Positions 6,266 through 14,266 of a stretch of DNA of 64,000 nucleotides are shown one piece after another. The DNA is taken from positions 1 through 64,000 of the forward strand of contig DAOTXX010000129.1 of NCBI GenBank assembly GCA_034434835.1, in the 5' to 3' direction. How positions within the stretch are numbered: position 1 is the stretch's first letter; each line of letters opens with the position of its first letter. The notes beneath the pieces were generated by a model, which was given only the letters and a program-made list of their open reading frames with translations, made no database searches and was not told the DNA's origin. This DNA comes from JBGLNJ01 sp034434835 (lineage in GTDB: Bacteria; Chloroflexota; Anaerolineae; Fen-1058). A program made the position numbers and the translations under genes.

Positions 6266-9058
6266 TCAATAACTCCGTAACACCAGCGGCAGGTAGATTC
6301 TCGCTTTTGCCACCAGCAGCGTAAAGTTCTGTGTGGCATTCGGCAGGACGCCGTTGCTCGCCGTGAAGGTGAGCGAGTAAAGGCCGGCCGTGCCCGATAT
6401 CGGCGTGCCCGCCAGCGTCGCGGTGCGGTTGCCGTTATCGGTGAAGGTGACGCCGGTCGGCAGGGTGCCGCTCACGGTGATCGTGGGGGTTGGGACGCCC
6501 GTCACGCTCACGGTGAACGAACCCGCCTCACCGACGAAGAACACCGTGCTATCGGCGCTGGTGAACGCCGGCGCCTGGGTCAGGTAGACGTTACGCGCTG
6601 ATTCAACCACCGACCATCCCGATCCGTCTTCTCCGTCCGTCGCGCCATAGCCGCGGGCGCGGATAAAGAGGTTCTGTCCCAGCGGCAGCGCCAGGCCGCT
6701 CAACTGCCAGCCGCCAGCGATGCGCGTCCCGGCCCCCAGCGGCGTGTAGTTGGTGCCGTCGGTGGAACGTTCAAAGATCACATAGTTCACCTCGGGGCTG
6801 GCGCCGCCGCGCATCCAGGTGATGGAAGTTCCATCGCCGGCGATGGTGAGGTTCTGCAGCGCGGCCGTATCGTTCGTGAGCCGTCCGAGGTAGTGGCGCG
6901 TCTGCCCGCCCAGCGCGAGAAAGCCTCCCCCGACCACGATCTTGCCGTCCGCCTGAATCGCCAGCGAGCCGACCCATTCACCTGCCCCTGGGTCGAAGGC
7001 GGTGTCAAGCGTGCCGTTGGCGTTCAGCCGCCCGATGTGGCTGCGCGTCGCCCCGCCCAGTGTGGTGAACCATCCCCCGACTACGATCTTGCCATCTGCC
7101 TGCAGCGCAAGGGTGTGTACCCGTTCATCGGCCCCGGGGTTGAAGGCGGTATCCAGCGTGCCGTCAGCGTTCAGTCGCCCGATGTAGTTGCGCGTTTGAC
7201 CGCCCAGCGTCCCGAAGGCGCCTCCCACCACGATTTTGCCGTCCGGCTGCAACACCAGCGCGTCAATCCAGGAACTCGCCCCAGGGTTGCCGAACGTCGT
7301 ATCGAGCGTGCCATCCGCGTTCAGCCGCCCCAGGTATTCGCGCGGCTCCGTGTACAAGTCGGTAAAGTTGCCTGCCACCAGAATCTTGCCGTCCGGCTGG
7401 ACAACCAGGGCATTGACCGTGCCGCCCACCCACGGTGCGAAGGTCGTATCGAGCGTGCCGTTGACGTTCAGCCGCCCGAGGTAGTCTCGCGGCTGGCCGG
7501 CCAGCGTGGAAAAATCCCCTCCCACCAAAATCTTGCCGTCCGGCTGCACTGCCAGCGCATAGACGCCGGCATCCGCCCCTGGGTTGAAGGCCGTGTCAAG
7601 CGACCCGTCGGCGTTCAGCCGGCCAATATAGTTGCGCGTCGCGCCGCCCAGCGCGGTGAACCATCCTCCCACCACGATCTTGCCGTCCGGCTGCACCGCC
7701 AGCGCGTAGACGCCGGCATCCGCCCCTGGGTTGAAGGCCGTGTCGAGCAACCCGTCGGGGTTCAGCCGGGCGATGTGTTCGCGCGCTTGCCCGCCCAGTT
7801 CAGTGAACGCGCCCCCCACCAGGATCTTGCCGTCCGCCTGCAATGCCAGCACATAGACATCGTTATCTGCCCCTGGGTTCAGCGCGGCGTCGAGCGTTCC
7901 GTCGGCGTACAGCCGCCCGATGTAGTTGCGTGTCGCGCCGCCCAAGGTGGTAAAGTTGCCCCCGACCACGATCTTGCCGTCTGGTTGTACTGCCAGTGCG
8001 TACACGTCCGCGCCTGCTCCAGGGTTGAACGTGGTGTCGAGATTCCCGTCGGCAGTCAGCCGCGCGATGCGGTTGCGCGTCTGCCCGCCCAGCGTGGTAA
8101 AGTTGCCGCCGACCACGACCTTGCCGTCGGGCTGCAGCGCCAGTGTGTGGACGCCGCCATTCGCCCCTACGGAGTCGAGGAGCGTTCCATTGGGGGTCAG
8201 CCGGGCGATTCGGTAACGCACCTGCCCACCGAATGAAGTAAAGTATCCCCCCGCCACGATGGTGCCGTCCGCCTGCACCAGCAGCGCGCTGATGGTATCG
8301 TTCGCCCCCGGGTTGAAGGTCGTGTCGAGCGTCCCATCGGCGTTCAGCCGCCCGATGTGGAGGCGCGGCTGGCTGCCCAGCGTGGTAAAGTATCCTCCCA
8401 CCAGGATTTTGCCGTCCGCCTGCACGGCCAACGCATTGACGGTGTTGTCCGCGCCGGGGTCGAAGGGGGCGTCGAGCGTGCCATCGGCGTTCAGCCGCGC
8501 GATTCGGCTGCGCGGCTGGCCGCCCAGCGTGGTAAAGTTGCCCCCGACCAGGATCTTGCCGTCGGCCTGTACGGCCAGGGCGTAGACGCCGTCGTCTGCC
8601 CCGGGGTTGAAGGCAGTGTCAACCGTCCCGTCGGGATTCAGCCTGCCGATTCGACTGCGAGAGGACGTGCCCAACTGGGTGAACGCCCCGCCGAGGAGGA
8701 TCTTGCCGTCCGCCTGCAGCGCCAGCGCATAGACGGAGGAATTCGCCCCCGCGGGAATCATATACCCACCCGGGGCTAACACGGCGTCGAGTGTCCCGTC
8801 GGGGTTCAGCCGGGCAATGCGGTTGCGCGTCGCTCCACCCAAGGTGGTGAATGCGCCCCCCACGACGATCTTGCCGTCGGCCTGCACCACCATCGTGTTG
8901 ACGTTGCCATTCGCCCCGGGGTTGAAGCCATCGTCGGCGGATTGGGCCAGTGCCGTGTGTGAGGGTAGGGCAAGCAGGGCTATTCCTGCCATTAGGCTGA
9001 TGACCAGCCCGCAGCGCAGCGCGCCGGCCAAGGTTTGGATAATGCGTTTGTTGAACAT
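6266..9058 (-). CDS. Secreted 14-repeat propeller protein with Ig-like tail
   Basis: The product is 930 residues. The ATG at 9058 has AGGAG five bases upstream and starts a clear signal peptide (basic start, GLVISLMAGIALLALP core, cleavage near ALAQS). Residues about 40-740 hold 14 copies of a roughly 50-residue unit, V-x-A-L-A-V-Q-x-DGKI-V-GG-x-FT-x-LGG ... IGRLNADGTLD. This is the delta-60 type repeat usually read as beta-propeller blades. Fourteen units would make two seven-bladed propellers. A fibronectin-like segment follows, then a putative Ig (SbsA/He_PIG-like) domain (FTSADSTVFFVGEAGSF). The protein ends in IYLPLVLRSY. It is exported and probably a binding or adhesion surface protein. 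The small gene 9096-9320 is 37 bases upstream and is likely in the same operon. Confidence 0.85.
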   Translation of the reverse strand: MFNKRIIQTLAGALRCGLVISLMAGIALLALPSHTALAQSADDGFNPGANGNVNTMVVQADGKIVVGGAFTTLGGATRNRIARLNPDGTLDAVLAPGGYMIPAGANSSVYALALQADGKILLGGAFTQLGTSSRSRIGRLNPDGTVDTAFNPGADDGVYALAVQADGKILVGGNFTTLGGQPRSRIARLNADGTLDAPFDPGADNTVNALAVQADGKILVGGYFTTLGSQPRLHIGRLNADGTLDTTFNPGANDTISALLVQADGTIVAGGYFTSFGGQVRYRIARLTPNGTLLDSVGANGGVHTLALQPDGKVVVGGNFTTLGGQTRNRIARLTADGNLDTTFNPGAGADVYALAVQPDGKIVVGGNFTTLGGATRNYIGRLYADGTLDAALNPGADNDVYVLALQADGKILVGGAFTELGGQAREHIARLNPDGLLDTAFNPGADAGVYALAVQPDGKIVVGGWFTALGGATRNYIGRLNADGSLDTAFNPGADAGVYALAVQPDGKILVGGDFSTLAGQPRDYLGRLNVNGTLDTTFAPWVGGTVNALVVQPDGKILVAGNFTDLYTEPREYLGRLNADGTLDTTFGNPGASSWIDALVLQPDGKIVVGGAFGTLGGQTRNYIGRLNADGTLDTAFNPGADERVHTLALQADGKIVVGGWFTTLGGATRSHIGRLNANGTLDTAFDPGAGEWVGSLAIQADGKIVVGGGFLALGGQTRHYLGRLTNDTAALQNLTIAGDGTSITWMRGGASPEVNYVIFERSTDGTNYTPLGAGTRIAGGWQLSGLALPLGQNLFIRARGYGATDGEDGSGWSVVESARNVYLTQAPAFTSADSTVFFVGEAGSFTVSVTGVPTPTITVSGTLPTGVTFTDNGNRTATLAGTPISGTAGLYSLTFTASNGVLPNATQNFTLLVAKARIYLPLVLRSY

Positions 9059-9095
9059 TTTGTCTCCTTTCAATCTTGCTGTGAATCTTTCGGCA

Positions 9096-9320
9096 TCAGT
9101 TCTGAGGCGGCCCGCTTTGCGCCGCGGCTTTTTCGGCGATGAACGCCACCAGGGTCTGCCAGTCGCGAAAGTAGCGCGCCTCGCCGCTGAGCACGTGCTG
9201 GACCTTGCCGCGCCACTCGCTCTGCCCATCGCCCCGGTCTTCCCGCCACACCCGCACGGTGAATAACTGGGAGTGCTGCGGCGATTCAGAGGGATTCAAG
9301 GTGGCGGATGGCTTGGGCAT
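9096..9320 (-). CDS. Small protein, paralogue of 2150-2359
   Basis: The product is a 74-residue soluble protein of unknown family. The core FTVRVWRE ... SEWRGKVQHV ... RYFRDW matches the small protein at 2150-2359. The start MPKPSATLN at 9320 is chosen because GGAG lies eight bases before it; an in-frame codon at 9380 would add 20 residues that overlap the promoter-like TGCTATACT. The gene precedes the secreted propeller protein by 37 bases. Its repeated position between a BTAD regulator and a large exported protein suggests a linked role (chaperone, adaptor or anti-regulator), which is only an inference. Confidence 0.68.
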   Translation of the reverse strand: MPKPSATLNPSESPQHSQLFTVRVWREDRGDGQSEWRGKVQHVLSGEARYFRDWQTLVAFIAEKAAAQSGPPQN

Positions 9321-9393
9321 AGGTTCTCCAGGTAGCAGGTGATAAACTCGAGTACAGTATAGCACAAGCAGCGTTCCCAAAGCGTTGCTTGGG

Positions 9394-9433
9394 AAAAAAG
9401 AGACCTGCCCGATCTCCCAGACCTGGCAGGTCT
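9394..9433 (-). terminator. Rho-independent terminator of the BTAD-ATPase gene
   Basis: Read on the minus strand, AGACCTGCC (9433-9425) and GGCAGGTCT (9409-9401) form a 9-bp stem followed by C and six T (9399-9394). It lies 40 bases past the stop at 9473, so the regulator is transcribed apart from the small protein and propeller gene. Confidence 0.8.
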
Positions 9434-9472
9434 CGTCTTTGCCCAGTGCGCAGGCGATGCCTTAAACCCACC

Positions 9473-12400
9473 TCAACCGGACGGCGGCGTTGCGTGCTCT
9501 CGCGTCCACGCTTCCACGATCTCGCGGTGCGCCGACACTTGCTCCAGAAATGAACGCCGCCGTTCCTCATCGCCGATTTTGGCCGCTCGCTCCTGGAGCA
9601 GTCTGTACGCGGTGCTCAAAATGTCCCCGCCACGGGGGTCCTGATGGGCGAGCAGGACACGATAACAGGTCAGGTATGCCAGGAGAGGTTCCTCTGCCCC
9701 GTCGAGCGTACCGCTTTCTAAATGGCTCACAATCTCCTCGACGTGAGCCAGGGCCTGCACCGGGTTCCCTTCGGCCAGGGCGACGCGGGCCAGGCCGGCC
9801 AGGGATTCCATCGCCATATTGGACTGGCCCAACTCCTGTTGGATCCGTTGGGCCTGCCGGTAAGCGTCGGCGGCCTCTACTGGTTGACCCAGGCCCAGCA
9901 GGGCATGGCCCAGAAAGGTCAGAGCCAGGCCCTCTTCGTAGCGGGCGCCCACGCTTTGCGCGATGTGGATTGCTCGCCGGCTGTTTTCGCAAGCAGCGGC
10001 ATCGTCCCCCAGATGGTGTGAGAGGAACCCTAGGAATGCCAGGGTTTCGCTCTCGCTGCGCCGATCGCCGCTTTCGCGGCAACGGCGCAGGGAATACTCG
10101 AAATGGTTCAGCGCCCCGGCGTAATCGCCTTGCATACGAGCGAGATCGCCCAGGTTACGGAGAATCACCCCCTCGGTACGTCGTTCGCCGATCTCCCGGC
10201 TGAGGCGCAGGGCCTGGTTGAACTGGCCCTCTGCATCCGTATAGTCACCCTGGCTATACGAGGCGACGCCCACGAGGTTGAGCGCCCGCAATTCGCCTTG
10301 CCGATGGCAGGCGTTGCGATAAAGGCTGTGGGCTTGCGCCGCATAGTCGCGCACCCTGGCATACTCGTCTTGGTAGGCCGCAACACACGCGAGGTTGTAT
10401 AGACTATCTGCTTCCACCTCGGTCAGATGGGCCGCTCGCGCCAACCGCAGTGCTTGCTCGAGTCGTGCATTGGCCTCTACACAGTCCCCCTGCTGCCAGA
10501 GCGCCCGTCCCCATTGCAGGTACCCGGCCGCCTCGTGGCCCACATCCCGACACGCCTGGGCCAGGCCGATTGCAGTCTGGGCGGCCACGATGGCTGCCTC
10601 ATAGTCACTGGTTGCCTCGGCATATCTGGCTTCCCGCAGGGTCACTTCGGCCCGTCGCTCGTCGTCAAGCGCCTCGGACAGTTCTTTCAAGGCTCTCAAA
10701 TCGCGCGCCTGTGCGTCGCGCGTCCCGGTTAAATCGTACACCTTCTCGCGGGCCAGCAAGAGCGCATAGCGTCCGGCGCGGTCTGTCTCCGGCGTCAGTT
10801 CAAGGGCGCGGCTGAGATACGCGATGGTGGTCGGACTGGCGTATACCTGCTGCGCCGCCTCGGCGGCGCGCTGATAGTAGCAGACGGCGTGCCCGGCCAG
10901 ACCGGCCTCGTCGTAGTGAACGGCGATTTGTCCGCTCACGCTGTCGAGGTCGGCGGCGTGCAGTGTTTCCAACGCTTCTGCCACGCGGCGATGCAGCAAA
11001 CGCCTGCGCGCCGCGCCGAGGCTGGCGTAGGCCACCTCGCACAGTTTGTCGTGGCTAAAGTCGTAAGCATCTGCTCCCTGCTCGCGCACGACGCGCCGCC
11101 GCCACAATTCGTCCAGGCCGCGCACCAGGGTCTCTTCTTCGACGCCACTGGCGTTTGCCAACACGTCCGCGCTAAAGGCCCGCCCGATCACGGCCGCTAC
11201 ATTCGCCAATTCGCGGGCTGGAGGTGAAAGTTGCGCCAGGCGCGTGGCGAGCACGGCCTGTACCTTGGGAGGCAAATGGTCGGGAGCGCAGGCTATCGCC
11301 GCCTGGCCGGCTGCGGATAGTCCCATCCGCACCATCTCTACCACGAACAAGGGATTGCCCTCGGTTTCCTCGAACAGGCGCGCTGCCAGCGTCGCATCGA
11401 ATTCACGGCCCGCTACCTGCGCCGCCAACGTCCCTGTCTCCGTTTCGTCCAGCGGTCCCAGTTCAATCTCGATCAATTGGTCACTGTGGCGCAGGTCGGC
11501 CAGCAGCGTCGCCCAAGGCTGATCCGCCGGCTCTTCCGGGCGCAGCGTGCCCAGGATGAGCAGCCGCGCTTGCGGGTCAAAACGCAGCAGATAGTGCAAC
11601 CATTCGAGCGTGTCACGGTCGCACCATTGCAGGTCATCCAGCAACACGAGCAACGACTGGGGGCTTCCGAGGATAGCGCGTGTCAACGCCTCGAACAAGC
11701 GCTGCCGCTGCCAGGGTTCTGTGAGCGGGCCGGGAGGAGGTACGTCCGGTGAGTCACTCTGAACTTCCGGCAACAGGCGCGCCACCTCACTCAGCCAGAG
11801 CGGGCTGAGCGAGGGGAGCGGACGGGCGCGCAGCCAGGCCGTCACCGGCGCGAAAGCCAATGCCCCTTCCGCAGCGTAGCAACGGGCGCTGGCCGTGTGG
11901 ATGCCCTGCCGGTCGGCCCATTGCAGCAACTCTTCGGCCAGCCGCGTTTTGCCGATGCCGGCCTCCCCGCTGATCAACGCCAGGCGTGGCCCTGCGCTGG
12001 CGGCGGATTGCCAGGCCGCCTGTAAGCCCGCCCATTCTGCCTGGCGCCCGACCAACGGGAGTACTGCCGGTGTCCTGATGCCGGGCGGCGATACTGCCGC
12101 CGGTTCCAGACTGAGCAGTCGCTCATACGTTTCGCGAGTAGCGGGGCCGGGTTCCACGCTCAATTCGCGTTGCAGGGTGGTGACGCAGACGTGGTAGGCA
12201 TGCAGCGCCGCAGCGCGGTCGCCGCTCAGGGCGTGCAGGCGCATCAGATGGCGGTAGGTTGCCTCGTGCAACGGGTCGTGTTGGAGCAAGCGTTGGGCGT
12301 AACCGATGGCGGCCCGATAATTCCGTTCGTCTTCCAGCAGGGCGATCAGTTGCTCCATCGCTTCCAAGAACATCTGACGCAGCCGCTCGCGTTCGGGCAG

Positions 12401-12826
12401 GATCCAGTCGTCGTAGCAACTCGGCAGCAGGTCGCCGCGGTACATGGCGACGGCGTCGCGCAGGGACCTGGTCTGGCTGATGGCTTTTTCAAAATCGGCG
12501 ACGTCGAGGGTAAAGGGAGCGTCAGGCTGCCACTGGAGAGTGTGCGTATCCGCGCGCAGGAAGCGATCGGCGTCGGGCAGGGCCTGGTGGAGTTGATGGA
12601 ATAACTTGCGCAGGTTGGTGCGCGCCTGAGGTTCTGTCGAGTCCGGCCAGAACTGGAAGGCAAGGTGATAGCGGGACTGGGGAGCCTCGCGGTGCAGGAC
12701 CAGGTAGGCCAGCAGCGATTGCAGACGGGCCGTGTTGACGGTCGTCACGGGCTGGTCATCGTAGACCAGGCTGAATTCGCCCAGAAGGTGAATGTGTAGA
12801 ATTTGTGTTTCTGTCCTGTTCCCCAT
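9473..12826 (-). CDS. BTAD regulator with ATPase and TPR domains
   Basis: The product is 1117 residues. Residues 10-90 are the winged helix (LHIHLLGEFSLVYDD) and 105-240 the BTAD domain (MYRGDLLPSCYDDWILPERERL). Residues 258-560 form an AAA/STAND-type ATPase, with Walker A GEAGIGKT (287-294) and Walker B LLVLLDDLQWCD (392-403). From about 640 to 1100 there are tandem TPR-like helices (ALNLVGVASYSQGDYTDAEGQF and similar). This is the large-SARP (AfsR/MalT-like) layout, a cytoplasmic activator whose ATPase and TPR parts gate DNA binding on a signal. No membrane segment is seen. The ATG at 12826 has no clear ribosome site, but a -10-like TATAAT lies about 30 bases upstream. It may control the small protein and propeller genes downstream; this is inferred from position. 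Confidence 0.88.
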   Translation of the reverse strand: MGNRTETQILHIHLLGEFSLVYDDQPVTTVNTARLQSLLAYLVLHREAPQSRYHLAFQFWPDSTEPQARTNLRKLFHQLHQALPDADRFLRADTHTLQWQPDAPFTLDVADFEKAISQTRSLRDAVAMYRGDLLPSCYDDWILPERERLRQMFLEAMEQLIALLEDERNYRAAIGYAQRLLQHDPLHEATYRHLMRLHALSGDRAAALHAYHVCVTTLQRELSVEPGPATRETYERLLSLEPAAVSPPGIRTPAVLPLVGRQAEWAGLQAAWQSAASAGPRLALISGEAGIGKTRLAEELLQWADRQGIHTASARCYAAEGALAFAPVTAWLRARPLPSLSPLWLSEVARLLPEVQSDSPDVPPPGPLTEPWQRQRLFEALTRAILGSPQSLLVLLDDLQWCDRDTLEWLHYLLRFDPQARLLILGTLRPEEPADQPWATLLADLRHSDQLIEIELGPLDETETGTLAAQVAGREFDATLAARLFEETEGNPLFVVEMVRMGLSAAGQAAIACAPDHLPPKVQAVLATRLAQLSPPARELANVAAVIGRAFSADVLANASGVEEETLVRGLDELWRRRVVREQGADAYDFSHDKLCEVAYASLGAARRRLLHRRVAEALETLHAADLDSVSGQIAVHYDEAGLAGHAVCYYQRAAEAAQQVYASPTTIAYLSRALELTPETDRAGRYALLLAREKVYDLTGTRDAQARDLRALKELSEALDDERRAEVTLREARYAEATSDYEAAIVAAQTAIGLAQACRDVGHEAAGYLQWGRALWQQGDCVEANARLEQALRLARAAHLTEVEADSLYNLACVAAYQDEYARVRDYAAQAHSLYRNACHRQGELRALNLVGVASYSQGDYTDAEGQFNQALRLSREIGERRTEGVILRNLGDLARMQGDYAGALNHFEYSLRRCRESGDRRSESETLAFLGFLSHHLGDDAAACENSRRAIHIAQSVGARYEEGLALTFLGHALLGLGQPVEAADAYRQAQRIQQELGQSNMAMESLAGLARVALAEGNPVQALAHVEEIVSHLESGTLDGAEEPLLAYLTCYRVLLAHQDPRGGDILSTAYRLLQERAAKIGDEERRRSFLEQVSAHREIVEAWTREHATPPSG

Positions 12827-12885
12827 GTGTTAGCGGACGTCACAATTTTGGAAGATTATAGCCCGAATCACTTGCGTGACAAGGG

Positions 12886-12914
12886 TTGACTTGCGCCGAC
12901 GTTTAGGCTATAGT
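12886..12914 (+). promoter_or_regulatory. Sigma-70-type promoter of the C-S lyase gene
   Basis: TTGACT (12886-12891) and TATAGT (12909-12914) are separated by 17 bases, close to the ideal housekeeping promoter. The gene start is 30 bases downstream, with GAGAGGA as ribosome site. Confidence 0.8.
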
Positions 12915-12943
12915 CATCGTCAATTCTGCGTGGAGAGGATGAC

Positions 12944-14101
12944 ATGGCCTATGACTTTGATCAGGTAATTGACCGCTGCTCGACTGAGAGCGTCAAGTGG
13001 CATTGGTATGGCGAAGAGGCCTTGCCGCTGTGGGTGGCCGACATGGATTTTGTCTCGCCGGAGCCGGTGGTGCGCGCATTGCGCGAGCGCGTCGAGCACG
13101 GCATCTTTGGCTATCCCCAAGAGCCAAAGGAATTGCGGGGCGTCATTGTGGATTGGGTAGCGCGCCGCTACGGATGGCAGGTTCAGCCTGAATGGCTCGT
13201 GTTCACGCCGGGCGTTGTCGTCGGGTTCAACCTGGCCTGCCACGCTGTGACTTCGCCCGACGATGGCGTGTTGATCCAGACGCCGGTCTATCCGCCGTTC
13301 TTTGAGGTGCCCAAGAACGTCAGGCTCGAACTGCATCGGATGGAATTGACGCGCGAGACGGATGGTTCTTATACGATTGATTTCGATGCGTTCGAATCTG
13401 CGATCACGGATCGCACGCGCGTCTTTCTGCTGTGCAATCCGCACAATCCGGTCGGGCGGGTGTTCACGCGCTCCGAGCTGGAGCACATGGCCGACCTTTG
13501 CCTGCGCCATAACCTGGTGATTTGCTCGGACGAGATTCACTGCGATCTGATTTACAGTGGCTATCGTCACGTTCCGATCGCGTCGCTGGCGTCCGAGATC
13601 GCCGAGCGCACCATCACGCTGATGGCGCCCAGCAAGACGTTCAATATCGCCGGGCTGGGCTGCTCGCTAGCGATCATTCCGAATCGCGAGTTGCGTCAGC
13701 AATTCAAGGCCGCGCACGCCGGGCTGGTGCCGCACGTCAATCTCATGGGCTATGTTGCCACGCTCGCCGCCTATCGGGATGGGCAAGAATGGCTGGATGA
13801 GTTGATGTGTTACCTCGAAGGCAACCGCGATTTTCTGTTCGACTATGTGCGGACGCAACTGCCCGGTGTCCACATGGGCAGGCCGGAGGGCACATATCTG
13901 GCGTGGCTGGATTGCCGCAAAGCTGGCATCCTCGGCAAGCCGTTCGATTTCTTTCTGAAGCATGCCCAGGTCGCGCTTGGCGAAGGCGAAGCGTTCGGCC
14001 AAGGCGGAGAGGGATTTGTCCGGCTCAACTTTGGCTGTCCGCGCTCTTTGTTGGCCGAGGCGCTGGAGCGGATGAAAGTGGCGCTTGCTTCTATCAGGTG
14101 A
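12944..14101 (+). CDS. PatB/MalY-type pyridoxal-phosphate C-S lyase
   Basis: The 385-residue product matches the fold-type I aminotransferase family in its MalY/PatB branch. It has the opening WHWYGEEALPLWVADMDF, the CNPHNPVGR motif, the Asp-containing SDEIHCDLIY and the cofactor lysine in APSKTFNIAGL. Enzymes of this branch cleave cystathionine or cysteine C-S bonds, giving homocysteine, pyruvate and ammonia, in the cytoplasm. The length is normal for the family. It is divergent from the BTAD-ATPase gene and stands alone with its own promoter. Substrate choice (cystathionine, cysteine or a modified thiol) cannot be read from sequence. A plain aminotransferase role is less likely given the WHW and ADMDF motifs. 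Confidence 0.88.
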   Translation: MAYDFDQVIDRCSTESVKWHWYGEEALPLWVADMDFVSPEPVVRALRERVEHGIFGYPQEPKELRGVIVDWVARRYGWQVQPEWLVFTPGVVVGFNLACHAVTSPDDGVLIQTPVYPPFFEVPKNVRLELHRMELTRETDGSYTIDFDAFESAITDRTRVFLLCNPHNPVGRVFTRSELEHMADLCLRHNLVICSDEIHCDLIYSGYRHVPIASLASEIAERTITLMAPSKTFNIAGLGCSLAIIPNRELRQQFKAAHAGLVPHVNLMGYVATLAAYRDGQEWLDELMCYLEGNRDFLFDYVRTQLPGVHMGRPEGTYLAWLDCRKAGILGKPFDFFLKHAQVALGEGEAFGQGGEGFVRLNFGCPRSLLAEALERMKVALASIR

Positions 14102-14134
14102 GCGGGAGTATACTGAGAGCGGCCAGCAGGCCTG

Positions 14135-14156
14135 CCCCCCCCCCCGGGGGTGGGGG
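14135..14156 (+). other. C11/G5 homopolymer tract
   Basis: A run of 11 C (14135-14145) is followed by five G, T and five G. It sits in the 165-base gap before the alpha-2-macroglobulin gene and can fold back on itself. It may be a slippage site or a sequencing weak point. Confidence 0.6.
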
Positions 14157-14266
14157 TAGAGGTGTTGCACATCAGGTAAAGGTGACCTTTTCAGCGGTCC
14201 CCGAGTGGAACTCGTGCTTCCCTGTCAGCGTTTAACAGGTAAAGATAACCGCAAAGGGAGAATCTC

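Noticed and set aside
6893..8236. Plus-strand frame with regular repeats (RLPAQR, VGVQP)
   Set aside because: The periodicity only mirrors the 14 propeller repeats on the minus strand.
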